A DNA stretch of 64,000 nt from Kitasatospora sp. MAP12-44 (GCF_029892095.1 NZ_JARZAE010000004.1:2418001-2482000); one strand, 5' to 3'; counted from the stretch's first letter, positions 52,616-61,134 are shown. The notes: generated by a model from the sequence alone, not told the origin. Program-made: numbers and translations.

Positions 52616-53104
52616 ATGAGCGCCGACCGAGACGAACTCGACATCACGGTCCCTAACTACAAGATCGACGACGTCATCCAGGCGGCCCGCTCGGGCGCCG
52701 TCACCGCGCAGGATTCCGGCGCGACCGACCTGGGGGCGCTGACCGGCGACGGGGGCGGTGACGGCGGTACCGGGATCACCCCGGGCGCCATCCCGGTCAC
52801 CGACATCACGCCCGTCGAGACCCTGCAGGAGGTACCTGTCGCCGAGGTCCGGGCGGAGGACGTGGGCACGTTCAGCGTCCGCTACACCGGCCGCGTCCCG
52901 CAGCTCGTCGTCACCGGCGGCTCGGTCGTGCCCTCCGTCATCACCGTCGTGGACGCCACGGGGGCCGTCCTCGCCGAGTACGCCGCCAGGCCCGCCACCG
53001 CGCAGTTCCCCGCAGTCCGCGCCAGCCGGGCACTGCCCATCGACCAGAACCAGATCGTTGGCTGCGCCGGCCCCGCCTGCACTCCGATCACCCTGACGAG
53101 GTAG
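52616..53104 (+). CDS. Unknown protein (162 aa), neighbour of crystallin and lectin-like genes
   Basis: The ATG at 52616 follows GAGGAG at seven bases and begins MSADRDELDITVPNYKIDDV. A Gly/Asp-rich linker (TGDGGGDGGTGITPGAIPVT) leads to a beta-rich C-terminal domain of about 90 residues: FSVRYTGRVPQLVVTGGSVV, PSVITVVDATGAVLAEYAAR. The end QIVGCAGPACTPITLTR has a Cys pair. There is no signal peptide or membrane segment and no family is recognised. The 350 bases between it and the crystallin gene hold nothing else. Confidence 0.7.
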   Translation: MSADRDELDITVPNYKIDDVIQAARSGAVTAQDSGATDLGALTGDGGGDGGTGITPGAIPVTDITPVETLQEVPVAEVRAEDVGTFSVRYTGRVPQLVVTGGSVVPSVITVVDATGAVLAEYAARPATAQFPAVRASRALPIDQNQIVGCAGPACTPITLTR

Positions 53105-53358
53105 GCGCTCGCCGCCCGGTGACTGCCCGCAGTCCCCGGGCGGCCCGGCACCACGGCCGGCAGGACCGGGCTCCAGCGTCCACGGGATCACGCCGCGGGC
53201 CCCGGAAGCCCGTTCCTGGGCCCAATCGTCGCTGGCGCATTCCTGGCAGGACCTCGATGACGGTCCTCGGAAGATCGTCAGTCGCGAGACCCGATGGGCT
53301 AGCGTATTGCTGGTCCTGAGCTGCTCAGACCAGGGGTGCCAGGGGGTGTCGGGGCTGG

Positions 53359-54876
53359 TCAGGGGCGGGTGGTTTCGATGGCGTGCAGGCCGCGCAGGGT
53401 GCCGTCGCCGGCCGCGGTCTGGGTGGGGTAGAGCAGTTGCACGCTCACGGCCAGGGGGGCGCCGGGTTCGATGGTGTGGGTGTCGTCGGGGCAGGCCAGG
53501 ACCACGGTCCCGTCCTGCCCGTTGCTGATCACCTGGTACCACTGGGTCTGGGCGGGGTTGAGACGGGTGCCTGCGGGGACGTCGAAGCTGATCTGCCAGC
53601 GCACCACCCGCTGGTCGCGTGCGGCCAGGGTCAGTTCGTAGCTGACCAGCCATCCCTTGGCGTCTTCGGGCCAGGTCTGGTCCCACTGCCCGGTGATCTG
53701 GTAGTCGGCGGTGACCGGTGAGGCTTCGACCTGGATATCGACCTGGGCGCGGCGCTGGGTGGAGAGGTTTCCGGGGGCGGTGACCCACGCGGTCGGGGAC
53801 AGGGTGCCCTCGAAGGTGCGGCTGACAGTGCCGGTGACGGTGATCGTGGCTTTGCTGCCGGCGGGCAGTTTCAGCGGCTGGTGCAGGCCGCCGGTGACCG
53901 AGCCGGTGCCACACTGGGCACCGTTCTCGCCCCGGCAGTGCACCTGTTCGGCACCGTTTCGCATCGGAGCGGGGATCTCGCCCTCCACCCGTACCTCGGG
54001 CGCGTCGCCGGGGCCCAGGTTGGTTACCTGGATGGTGTAGGAGACCTGCTGGCCCGCGTGGGCGGTGCGCGGGCCGTCCATCTCCAGCGGGACGGTCACC
54101 GGCGGCGCCACGCTCAGGTCACGGATCCGGTAGGTCCCTGTGGCCTGGTAGTGGACCGTCGCGGACAGGCCGAGCTTGAACGTTTCGGGCATCGCCGTCA
54201 TCGCGGGCCCCTCCAACGCGAAGGTCGCCAGCGTGCCGCCGGGGTCGGATCCGCGGGTGTGACGCACGGTCAGGACGGTGCCGTTGATACACATCTGGAC
54301 ATGCGCGCCGTCTTGCCACGAAGCTTCGAACCCGCCGGGCACCTCGGGCCCGACGCCCAGCAGCTCGAATCCGCTCAGCAGGTTCCCCGAGCCGCGCACC
54401 GCGATCCGGTTCGGCAGCTCCGGGTCGTCCTGATCGCCGCCGTCTCCGACCATGTAGTACTGGAAAATGGCCATGCTGTCCAAGGCGACGCCGACATACC
54501 CCGCAGTGACGCCCGCCCGTTCGGGATCATGGTGGTCGTCCTTGTGCTGGTAGGCGTAGCCCAGGCCGTACCAACTGTCTGCGGCCTGCGTCGTCTGCCG
54601 CCCATCGATGAGGAACACACACAGTCCCAGGCCGAAGGAGTCGTTCGCACCGGTGGAGGCTTCGGTGGCGTAGTCGAAGTCGATGACCACCCCCTGGGCG
54701 GAAGGAAAGGGCTGGTCCAGCAACGCCATCCCCACATAACCCGCCGCCCCCGGACGGTTCAGCTCCAAACCCCCCTCCAGCCGCGCCTTGCCCGCCAGCT
54801 TCCAGTTCGGGTTGGACGGTTCCGACTGGGTGAACGGCTCGGTGATCGGGAACCGTGCAGGGCTCTGTTCGGTCAT
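53359..54876 (-). CDS. Lectin-like / DUF11 multidomain protein without signal peptide
   Basis: The ATG at 54876, five bases after GAGGAG, gives 505 residues. Residues about 1-240 resemble an L-type lectin jelly roll: NWKLAGKARLEGGLELNRPG, QGVVIDFDYATEASTGANDS and ADSWYGLGYAYQHK. About 250-370 is a DUF11-like Ig fold (AGQQVSYTIQVTNLGPGDAP). About 380-505 resembles a CBM2-like domain (QITGQWDQTWPEDAKGWLVS). All three domains are normally extracellular, yet no Sec, Tat or lipoprotein signal is present. It could be surface-delivered by another route or act in the cytosol. Confidence 0.75.
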   Translation of the reverse strand: MTEQSPARFPITEPFTQSEPSNPNWKLAGKARLEGGLELNRPGAAGYVGMALLDQPFPSAQGVVIDFDYATEASTGANDSFGLGLCVFLIDGRQTTQAADSWYGLGYAYQHKDDHHDPERAGVTAGYVGVALDSMAIFQYYMVGDGGDQDDPELPNRIAVRGSGNLLSGFELLGVGPEVPGGFEASWQDGAHVQMCINGTVLTVRHTRGSDPGGTLATFALEGPAMTAMPETFKLGLSATVHYQATGTYRIRDLSVAPPVTVPLEMDGPRTAHAGQQVSYTIQVTNLGPGDAPEVRVEGEIPAPMRNGAEQVHCRGENGAQCGTGSVTGGLHQPLKLPAGSKATITVTGTVSRTFEGTLSPTAWVTAPGNLSTQRRAQVDIQVEASPVTADYQITGQWDQTWPEDAKGWLVSYELTLAARDQRVVRWQISFDVPAGTRLNPAQTQWYQVISNGQDGTVVLACPDDTHTIEPGAPLAVSVQLLYPTQTAAGDGTLRGLHAIETTRP

Positions 54877-55495
54877 CAGCACTCCTCGACTGGCCTTTGC
54901 ATCACGACCCCGGCCCGGCTTGCACCCAGGGTCCTACTCCAGTGACTCTGCGCAAAAAGACCGGCCGCCAACCCTCGTTGGCCACCAACCCCCGGGCCTT
55001 GCAGTGCTCACCCCGGATGGAGGCGCTGCGTGGAGAGCGACCAAGACGGCGGTGCCCGCCCTCGCACTTCACGTCTGGCCCGCCACCGGTCGGCAACCGG
55101 TGGCGGGAAACTCAGGTCTACCGTGGAGCAGTAGTTAGTGTCGCCACGCGCGACCACAGAATGCCGCGCGGTCGAAGAATTACCAGTACTCCGCCGTTGC
55201 CGGGGTCTCCCGACGGCCGTGGCCGGTTTCGCGGTCGTAGCGGCGTGCGGTGACGTCCTTCCAGTCAAGCCATCACCGGCTACGCCCATATAGCGACTCT
55301 ATGGCGTCTGGGCCTTACCCCTTGGAGTGGATACTTCCGAACTGAACGGGTGGTCTCACCTGACCCTCATCAGCCAGCACTGTCCTCGCACCGCCGGTCG
55401 GTGGCGCTGCGTAGCAACCGACCTGGACGGCTCTGGCGTCCTGCTCGACACCGTTCAGCGCTTCTCGCTGCGTCTCATCGTCAAGGGCGCCGCGT
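54877..55495. other. Long gene-poor region
   Basis: About 600 bases with no supportable gene. A perfect inverted repeat (CGCCACCGGT at 55081-55090 with ACCGGTGGCG at 55096-55105) is present. A 62-codon frame at 55327-55515 ends ACALVVK inside the first copy of the 108-bp repeat; it may be a gene end truncated by rearrangement. Confidence 0.4.
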
Positions 55496-55603
55496 GTGCA
55501 CTGGTTGTGAAATGATCTTCCCTGAGACTCATGTTTCCGCAGGTCAGAGGCATGTTCGATCAGTACTTCGACCTGTAGTAGGTGCTCTGACCTGCGGAAA
55601 CGC
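55496..55603 (+). repeat. Island repeat, copy A1 (about 108 bp)
   Basis: It shares GTGCACTGGTTGTGAAATGA and many later blocks with 58514-58618, in the same orientation. It contains a 17-bp inverted repeat, GTTTCCGCAGGTCAGAG (55533-55549) with CTCTGACCTGCGGAAAC (55585-55601), around a 35-base centre. Confidence 0.85.
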
Positions 55604-55619
55604 AGTTCGATCTCTCATC

Positions 55620-55656
55620 GTTTCCGCAGGTCAGCACCTCGCTGACCTGCGGAAAC
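55620..55656. repeat. Compact inverted repeat with the same arm sequence
   Basis: GTTTCCGCAGGTCAG (55620-55634) and CTGACCTGCGGAAAC (55642-55656) form a perfect 15-bp stem with a seven-base loop. TGTGAAATGAGAG follows at 55698. Confidence 0.85.
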
Positions 55657-55934
55657 GTCCCCCTGAGTACCGCCCTCTACGGTCCGGATGCTCGCGGTGT
55701 GAAATGAGAGTGCGCGGAGATCGAACTCAGCACAAGACCTCTCAGTGACCTGAACCGCCACAGCGCAACCCGCGCTTACGTGACAATGAGTAGCCGTCAG
55801 CTGTGCACCGTCGCCCCGATTGCCACCTGACGGGCGGATTCGAGGTCGTTGGATCACGTGTGGTTGATCAGACCGCGAGTAGTCCTACACGCGCTCGGCT
55901 GGGGTTCCCCGGCCGAGCGTTTTGCGTGGCGGCA

Positions 55935-56045
55935 GTCCAGCTCGTCGGCGAAGAGCGCGGAGCCGAGCCGGTTGGCGGCCAGGACGTCCACGCTGACCCC
56001 GGCGAGCTGGGCGACCTCCTCGCGGCGCAGCCCCGGCGCGAGCAG
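55935..56045 (-). pseudogene. Remnant of an XRE/MmyB-like regulator
   Basis: On the minus strand, LAPGLRREEVAQLAGVSVDV (recognition-helix region of this family) is joined directly to ANRLGSALFADEL, which normally lies about 50-100 residues further on. Start, middle and end are missing: an internal deletion product. Confidence 0.6.
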
Positions 56046-56385
56046 CGGTATCGGCGCCGCCACCGCCCGCCGACTGGCCGAGCACGGCGCAGCCGTCGCT
56101 CTCGTGGCCCGCCGCAAGGACCGCCTTGCCGATCTCGCCACCGAGATCGAGAATGCGGGCGGGACCGCGCTGGCGGTGGAGGCGAGCATCACCGACGGCG
56201 CACCAACTGGGCTCGCACAACGACCACAAGGCCGACGTTCGCGAGGCGATCAACAGCTTCTACGAGCAGATCGAGGTCCTCGCCCCCGAGGACATCGCCG
56301 ACGGCGTCGCCTACATGGTCACCCGTCCCCGCCATGCCTCCGTCGGCGAACTGTGGATCATGCCTACCGACCAGGCCTGGGCACG
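56035..56385 (+). pseudogene. Internally deleted SDR oxidoreductase
   Basis: GASSGIGAATARRLAEHGAA (cofactor-binding start, from 56035) to VEASITDG is followed, after a frame change near 56200, by LGSHNDHKADVREAINSFYE and DIADGVAYMVTRPRHASVGE, the C-terminus of the same family. The catalytic Ser-Tyr-Lys middle is absent. The XRE remnant facing it matches the common XRE-SDR divergent pair, so one deletion event may have damaged both. Confidence 0.7.
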
Positions 56386-56471
56386 AACTGCGGTCAACGC
56401 CGTCGGCGACACCGCACATCTTCACCACACCACATCGGGTGCCGGACACGGTGCCTGGCAGGGAGCCCCTC

Positions 56472-57317
56472 ATGAGCAAGGTCATTTTCATCACCGGTGC
56501 CGGACGCGGTCTGGGCACGGACATCGCCCTCCAGGCTCTCAAGGCCGGCCACCGGGTCGTCGCCACCGGCCGCCGCCCCGAGGAGGTCGAGAGGACCCTG
56601 GGCGGTCCGCAGGACAACCTGCTGGTCACCAAACTGGACATCACCAGCCCGCAGGACGCGCAGGCGGCCGCACAGGCCGCGGTCGAGCGCTTCGGCCGCA
56701 TCGACGTCCTGGTCAACAACGCCGGGAACTTCTTCGCCGGCTACTTCGAAGAGATCACCCCCGAGCAGATGCGCCAGCAGTTCGAGACGAACCTCTTCGG
56801 CCCCATGAACGTCACCCGCGCGGTCCTACCGATCCTGCGCAAGCAGCGCGCCGGTCACATCATCGCGCTCTCGTCCTCCGCCGGACTGATCGGCCAGGAG
56901 TTCTGCGTCGCCTACGCCGCTTCCAAGTTCGCCGTGGAGGGCTGGATGGAGTCCCTGCGCTACGACGTGGAGCCGTACGGCATCCGCACCACGGTCGTGG
57001 AGCCCGGCTTCTTCCGGACCGAGCTGCTGGTGGACGCCTCCACCACCTGGCCCGAGCCGACCATCGACGACTACGCCGAGCGCACCACCGCGACCATCGC
57101 GGCCTGGAAGAGCATGAACGGCCAGCAGGGCGGCGACCCCGTCAAGCTCGCCCAGGCCCTGCTGGCCCTCGCCGACCAGGACACCCCGCCGCTGCGGTTC
57201 GTAGCCGGCGCCGACGCCATCGAGGGTGTCGAGGCCAAGGCTCAGGAACTGCTCGCTCAGGCTCGTGCCTCCCGCGAGCTGGGCGGCAATCTGGCATTCG
57301 ACGACACCAACGCCTAA
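56472..57317 (+). CDS. SDR-family oxidoreductase (intact)
   Basis: This 281-residue protein starts at the ATG at 56472 (MSKVIFITGAGRGLGTDIAL). It has the TGxxxGxG cofactor motif, VLVNNAGNFFAGYFEE, and the catalytic Ser...YxxxK in IALSSSAGLIGQEFCVAYAASK-type order (written here as two parts: ALSSSAGLIG and YAASKFAVEG). The C-terminal PLRFVAGADAIEGVEAKAQE is usual. It is a classical SDR acting on an unknown alcohol or ketone with NAD(P)H, probably NADPH given the basic residues after strand 2 (TGRRPEEV). It follows the damaged SDR directly. Confidence 0.9.
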   Translation: MSKVIFITGAGRGLGTDIALQALKAGHRVVATGRRPEEVERTLGGPQDNLLVTKLDITSPQDAQAAAQAAVERFGRIDVLVNNAGNFFAGYFEEITPEQMRQQFETNLFGPMNVTRAVLPILRKQRAGHIIALSSSAGLIGQEFCVAYAASKFAVEGWMESLRYDVEPYGIRTTVVEPGFFRTELLVDASTTWPEPTIDDYAERTTATIAAWKSMNGQQGGDPVKLAQALLALADQDTPPLRFVAGADAIEGVEAKAQELLAQARASRELGGNLAFDDTNA

Positions 57318-57550
57318 TGGGAGCTACCGAGTAGGAGACTCGGTGCCGTAGCCGCCAGCAGGTGAGCACTTCGTTCGCCTGAAGCACGTGACTTCTGAGG
57401 TCAGACCGTGCCCCTGCTGGTCGGCCGGGAGGCCAGACCGCTGATGGGGTGGCGTGCCCGCCGCATGAGGCGTGAGCACTGGATCCATTAGGCCGCGCGC
57501 CGCGCCTTCCGCAGGCTGCTGAACGAAGTGAACTACGTGACCGGGAGGGC
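57318..57550. other. Spacer between SDR and IS110 remnant
   Basis: 233 bases. No gene is supported. It may contain the left end of the truncated IS110-type element, which has no obvious terminal repeats. Confidence 0.35.
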
Positions 57551-58185
57551 ATGTTGCTGCTGATCGGCGATGACTGGGCGGAAGATCACCACGACGTCGA
57601 GATCCAGGACGAGAGCGGCCGCAGGCTTGCCGCCGCGCGGTTGCCAGAGGGCGTGGAGGGCATCGCGAGGCTGCACGAGCTCGTCGCGCGCCACGGCGGT
57701 GAGGACCTGGACGCGGCCCGGGTGGTGGTCGGTATCGAGACCGACCGCGGCTCGTGGGTGCAGGCCCTGATCGCCTCGGGCTACCAGGTGTACGCGATCA
57801 ACCCGCGCCAGGCCGCCCGGTTCAAGGAGCGCTACGCCAGCTCCGGCGCCAAGAGCGACAAGGGGGACGCCCACGCGCTGGCCGACATGGTCCGCATCGA
57901 CCGGGCCCAGCTGCGGCCGGTGGCCGGCGACAGCGACCAGGCCCAGGCCGTCAAGGTCGTCGCCCGCGCCCACCAGACCCTGATCTGGGAACGGACCCGC
58001 ACCTTCCAGCGGCTGCGGTCCACGCTGCGCGAGTACTTCCCCGCCGCCCTTGGCGCCTACGCCGAGCTGGCGCTGACCAGCACGGACGCGCTGGAACTGC
58101 TGATCAAAGCACCCACGCCCGCGACGGCGGCGAAGCTGACCCGCCCCCAGATCACCGCGGTTCTGGCCCGGGCCAGGCGCCGCAA
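57551..58185 (+). pseudogene. Truncated IS110-family (DEDD) transposase
   Basis: The frame from ATG 57551 encodes the N-terminal half: LLLIGDDWAEDHHDVEIQDE, VVVGIETDRGSWVQALIASG, YASSGAKSDKGDAHALADMV. These are the RuvC-like DEDD residues of IS110 transposases. Homology stops near TRPQITAVLARARRRNR (about residue 211); the rest of the open frame to 58384 is unrelated. The C-terminal serine-containing transposase domain is missing, so it cannot act alone. Confidence 0.85.
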
Positions 58186-58343
58186 CCGGGTCTGTCCCTC
58201 ATCGTGTGTGGCGTCGCACTCGGCAGTGGCGACGCCGACGCCCTCAATCTCCTCGCCAGCTGGAACGCCACCGAAGCCACCCGACCGACTCCGAGGACCT
58301 GATTCGGACTCGGCGTGCAGCTTGTTCGCCGAGCAGGCCGCTA

Positions 58344-58440
58344 CCAGGGCAGCTTCGAGGTGCGCTCGGGGTGGGCAGCGCTGACATAGCGCGTGGCGGT
58401 CCGCTCGGTGATGTCGAACAGCCGCATCAAGACATCCTCC
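58344..58440 (-). pseudogene. C-terminal fragment resembling a Streptomyces integrase/recombinase-type protein
   Basis: The minus strand reads VLMRLFDITERTATRYVSAA then HPERTSKLPW and a stop. I recognise this kind of ending from integrase- or recombinase-like proteins of Streptomyces mobile elements, but only the last 30 or so residues are present. It lies between the IS110 remnant and repeat A2. Confidence 0.35.
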
Positions 58441-58513
58441 GGGCCGGATGAGCCGGGATCGCCGATCTTCTTCTCAGCTGCTGAGGTGCCGTGCGCGAGG
58501 ACCGGTCGGTCAG

Positions 58514-58618
58514 GTGCACTGGTTGTGAAATGATCTTCTGCGAGCCCGCCATTTCTGCAGTTCAGAGGCATGTTCGGTCTTTACTTCGACCTGTAGAGAC
58601 CGCTGACCTGCGGAAATG
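58514..58618 (+). repeat. Island repeat, copy A2 (about 105 bp)
   Basis: A direct repeat of A1 (55496-55603): identical in GTGCACTGGTTGTGAAATGA and TACTTCGACCTGTAG, diverged between. The inverted arms persist as ATTTCTGCAGTTCAGAG and CTGACCTGCGGAAAT. It lies 66 bases before the tRNA-like sequence, at the right edge of the island. Confidence 0.82.
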
Positions 58619-58683
58619 CGGTGCAGCTAGGACCGGAAAATCGCGTTGCCCGTCCATGGCCCCCTCCGTAGGGTGGCGGTCAG

Positions 58684-58760
58684 CGACGTGTAGCTCAGTT
58701 AGCCAGAGCGCCAGACTCGGGATCTGGAGGGCGCGGGGGCGGGACCCGCCATGTCGGCCA
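58684..58760 (+). tRNA. tRNA-Pro(CGG)-like sequence, probably degenerate
   Basis: It folds as a cloverleaf: acceptor CGACGTG/CATGTCG (one G-T), D-stem GCTC/GAGC, anticodon stem CCAGA/TCTGG with loop CTCGGGA (anticodon CGG, Pro), five-base variable loop, T-stem GCGGG/CCCGC, then G and an encoded CCA. However, the T-loop is GGCGGGA instead of TTCGANT, and the D-loop AGTTAGCCA lacks the usual GG. Both sides of the D-loop/T-loop contact are therefore lost. It may be a pseudo-tRNA or an element-derived tRNA-like site. Confidence 0.5.
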
Positions 58761-61036
58761 TGGACAAGAACGCTGACCAGCAGCACCCGACCGTCACCGT
58801 TGCCCCCGGCTACGCCCACGGGCAGCTCGCGCGGGCATTCGTCACCGCACTCTCCCACCCCGACGCCGCGACCCGCTCGCGCGCCGAGGACCGCCTCGAC
58901 CGGTGGCGCGCGGCACTGGCCGGGATGAAGGACGGCAGCCTGCGGATCGGCACGCGGACCCCGGTCGCCGACCTGCCCGCGTGGGTCACCCCCGAGGTGC
59001 TGCACGGCGGCTTCGCCAGCGGCCGTGCGCGCGCCGAGGGCCCCCTCCAGACGTACGAGGCCGAGGCCTGCCGGGCGGCGGGCATCCCGGCGGACCGGGC
59101 TGAGCTGTTCGCCCACTCGCTCACCGAGGCCGGACTGGCCCGGCTCTGGGAACTGCTGGACAGCGGGCGCTACCGGGTGACGGTGCCGGAGGAGGCCGCC
59201 CTGCTCACGGTGGCCTGGCTGGTGCGCGCCGGCGAGCAGCACGCCGCCCTCGAACTGGTCACCGTGCTGGCGCCGTTCGCCGCCCGCCTGCGGTTCACCC
59301 CGCCGACCGGCGACGGCCCGGCGCCCGAGGCCGCCGCCGTCCACCGGAAGACTGTCGCGGACACCGTCACCGCCCTGGAGCGACGCGGCCCGAACCACGC
59401 CGTGGAGACCCAGCGCGAAGCGCTGACGGTCTGGCTGCCGTTCTCCGACGAACTGCTCGCCCACTGGCTGGAGACCGCCGGGCCGGACGGCCGGGTGCTG
59501 CACCACGACCCTGACCCCAGGTGGCACCAGCGCGGGGCCGAACTGCTGCTGCGCTACCGGCTGTTGGCCGCCGCGAACCCGCTCTGCGGCAAGCACCGCA
59601 GCCCGCGACAGAACCTCGGCCTCCTCCGGGCCGCCCTCGAACTGACCGTAGCCGGAGAGGAATTGACCCCTCGAATGGCCGGGCTGCTGCGGCTCGCGGC
59701 CGAGTCGATGGTGCGTCGGCGTGGCCTGCCCGGCTCCGAGCGGCACACCGCGCTGCGCCGGACCCAGGCCGGGCAGGCCGCCCTGCCCTCCCACCACGCG
59801 CTGGCCCGGCTGCTGCTGGCCCGGCTCGCCCAACTGCCCCAGCACGACGGGCTGGCCGATCCCGCGAGTGTCCTCGCGCAGACAGGCCCGGCCGAGGCAC
59901 AGAACGGCGCGATCCCGGTCGGCACGGCGTTCCCGGCCGAGCTGCGCAAGCCGGTGCTGGCTGCCACCAGCGCTCCGGTCGAGACCCTGGTCAGCCTCGG
60001 CCTGGTGCCCTCGGCCGAGGTACTGGCCGAGCTGGCACCGCAGTTGGCCTCGGCGGTGGAGACGGACGCCTACCAGGACCGGGCGCTCGGCGCCCTCGCG
60101 GCGGCCCACCACCGGGCTTTCACCGGGCGACGCTCGCTCATGCTGCTCGACTACGCGCACCAGGTGCAGGCCGAGGAACTCCCCTGGGTGCGGGCCACCG
60201 AGCCGCACCGGAACACCGGCGGGCATGCGGGCGAGAGCGAACTCGCCCTGCTGCGGAGGCTGGGCGGCCTCGCGGTCAACGCCTTCCCCGGCACCATCCT
60301 GCCGAACCCACTGGTGAGCGAGCTGGCGGCACTGGCCCGCCGGGCCGACCTCGGCGCGCCGTTTGTGGAGGAGCTGGCAGCCGACATCTTCATGGGCGGC
60401 TTCACTCCGAAGTACCTCGCAGCCGCCAAGATCGCCGCCGACCTGCTCGAAGGGACGCTCTACGAGCGGTACTACAGCGTCGACTACACGGCCGTTCGCG
60501 CCATGCCGGACGACGAGCCGGAGCGTAGCCGACGCGCCGTCACCTCATCCGGCTTCTCCGCCCTGTGCGGGCAGCGTGCGGGCCGCAGAGCTTCCTCCTG
60601 GTCGGTGGCCGGCAACGGCACAGTGATCGAGCAGGCCCAGATCCTCACCACCCACAACCTGGCCACCCTGGTCGGAACCGTCGGCGCCACCCCCGCCGAA
60701 GGCTGGGACGCACTCGCCCTCGGCGCCTTCGCGACCACCAGCCGACTGGTGGCCCGGGCCGAGCGGCTCCCGCAGCCGCTGGCCACGATCAAGAACGCGG
60801 CCTTCGCCTGGCGGCAGATGATCTTCCACCTGTCGCTCTGCACACCTCAGGCTCGCACGGCGGTGCTCGACAAGCTCATGGCGGACCACCCCACCCGGCT
60901 GGCCCCGGCCATGGCCGGGCTGGCGCTGGTCGCCTCCGGCGGAGAATTCGAGGACGACGGGACCGCCGAGGACGGCACCTCGCGCCGCCTGCTCGGGTGG
61001 ACCATCGGCCCGCACTGGCTGCTCCGCCGCTCATGA
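58751..61036 (+). CDS. Large unknown protein (761 aa) starting inside the tRNA-like sequence
   Basis: The ATG at 58751 lies in the 3' acceptor strand of the tRNA-like sequence; a second in-frame ATG at 58760 uses the A of its CCA. The protein is soluble, Ala/Leu/Arg-rich and mainly helical, like a scaffold or repeat protein. Segments are VTPEVLHGGFASGRARAEGP, SWSVAGNGTVIEQAQILTTH, NLATLVGTVGATPAEGWDAL and AWRQMIFHLSLCTPQARTAV. I recognise no domain. Strong coding bias across the length shows it is a real gene. No good ribosome site is seen, so its native start or promoter may have been altered by events at the tRNA-like site. Confidence 0.75.
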   Translation: MSAMDKNADQQHPTVTVAPGYAHGQLARAFVTALSHPDAATRSRAEDRLDRWRAALAGMKDGSLRIGTRTPVADLPAWVTPEVLHGGFASGRARAEGPLQTYEAEACRAAGIPADRAELFAHSLTEAGLARLWELLDSGRYRVTVPEEAALLTVAWLVRAGEQHAALELVTVLAPFAARLRFTPPTGDGPAPEAAAVHRKTVADTVTALERRGPNHAVETQREALTVWLPFSDELLAHWLETAGPDGRVLHHDPDPRWHQRGAELLLRYRLLAAANPLCGKHRSPRQNLGLLRAALELTVAGEELTPRMAGLLRLAAESMVRRRGLPGSERHTALRRTQAGQAALPSHHALARLLLARLAQLPQHDGLADPASVLAQTGPAEAQNGAIPVGTAFPAELRKPVLAATSAPVETLVSLGLVPSAEVLAELAPQLASAVETDAYQDRALGALAAAHHRAFTGRRSLMLLDYAHQVQAEELPWVRATEPHRNTGGHAGESELALLRRLGGLAVNAFPGTILPNPLVSELAALARRADLGAPFVEELAADIFMGGFTPKYLAAAKIAADLLEGTLYERYYSVDYTAVRAMPDDEPERSRRAVTSSGFSALCGQRAGRRASSWSVAGNGTVIEQAQILTTHNLATLVGTVGATPAEGWDALALGAFATTSRLVARAERLPQPLATIKNAAFAWRQMIFHLSLCTPQARTAVLDKLMADHPTRLAPAMAGLALVASGGEFEDDGTAEDGTSRRLLGWTIGPHWLLRRS

Positions 61037-61134
61037 GGCCGGCCGTCGTTTACGCCTTCCGCCGTGGGAGACGCGAACGACGGCCTTTCGCATGCCCACG
61101 TACAGAGCGGAGGATCGGGCGGAGAACCTCGGGC

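Noticed and set aside
54788..55253. Plus-strand open frames in the gene-poor region
   Set aside because: No ribosome site, no domain, and an amino acid composition typical of chance frames in GC-rich DNA.
39177..58760. Whole island as a pSAM2-like integrated element in tRNA-Pro
   Set aside because: No integrase, replication or transfer gene is intact, and I could not see a second copy of the tRNA-like 3' end near 39.2 kb. A tRNA-targeted origin is possible but not supported.
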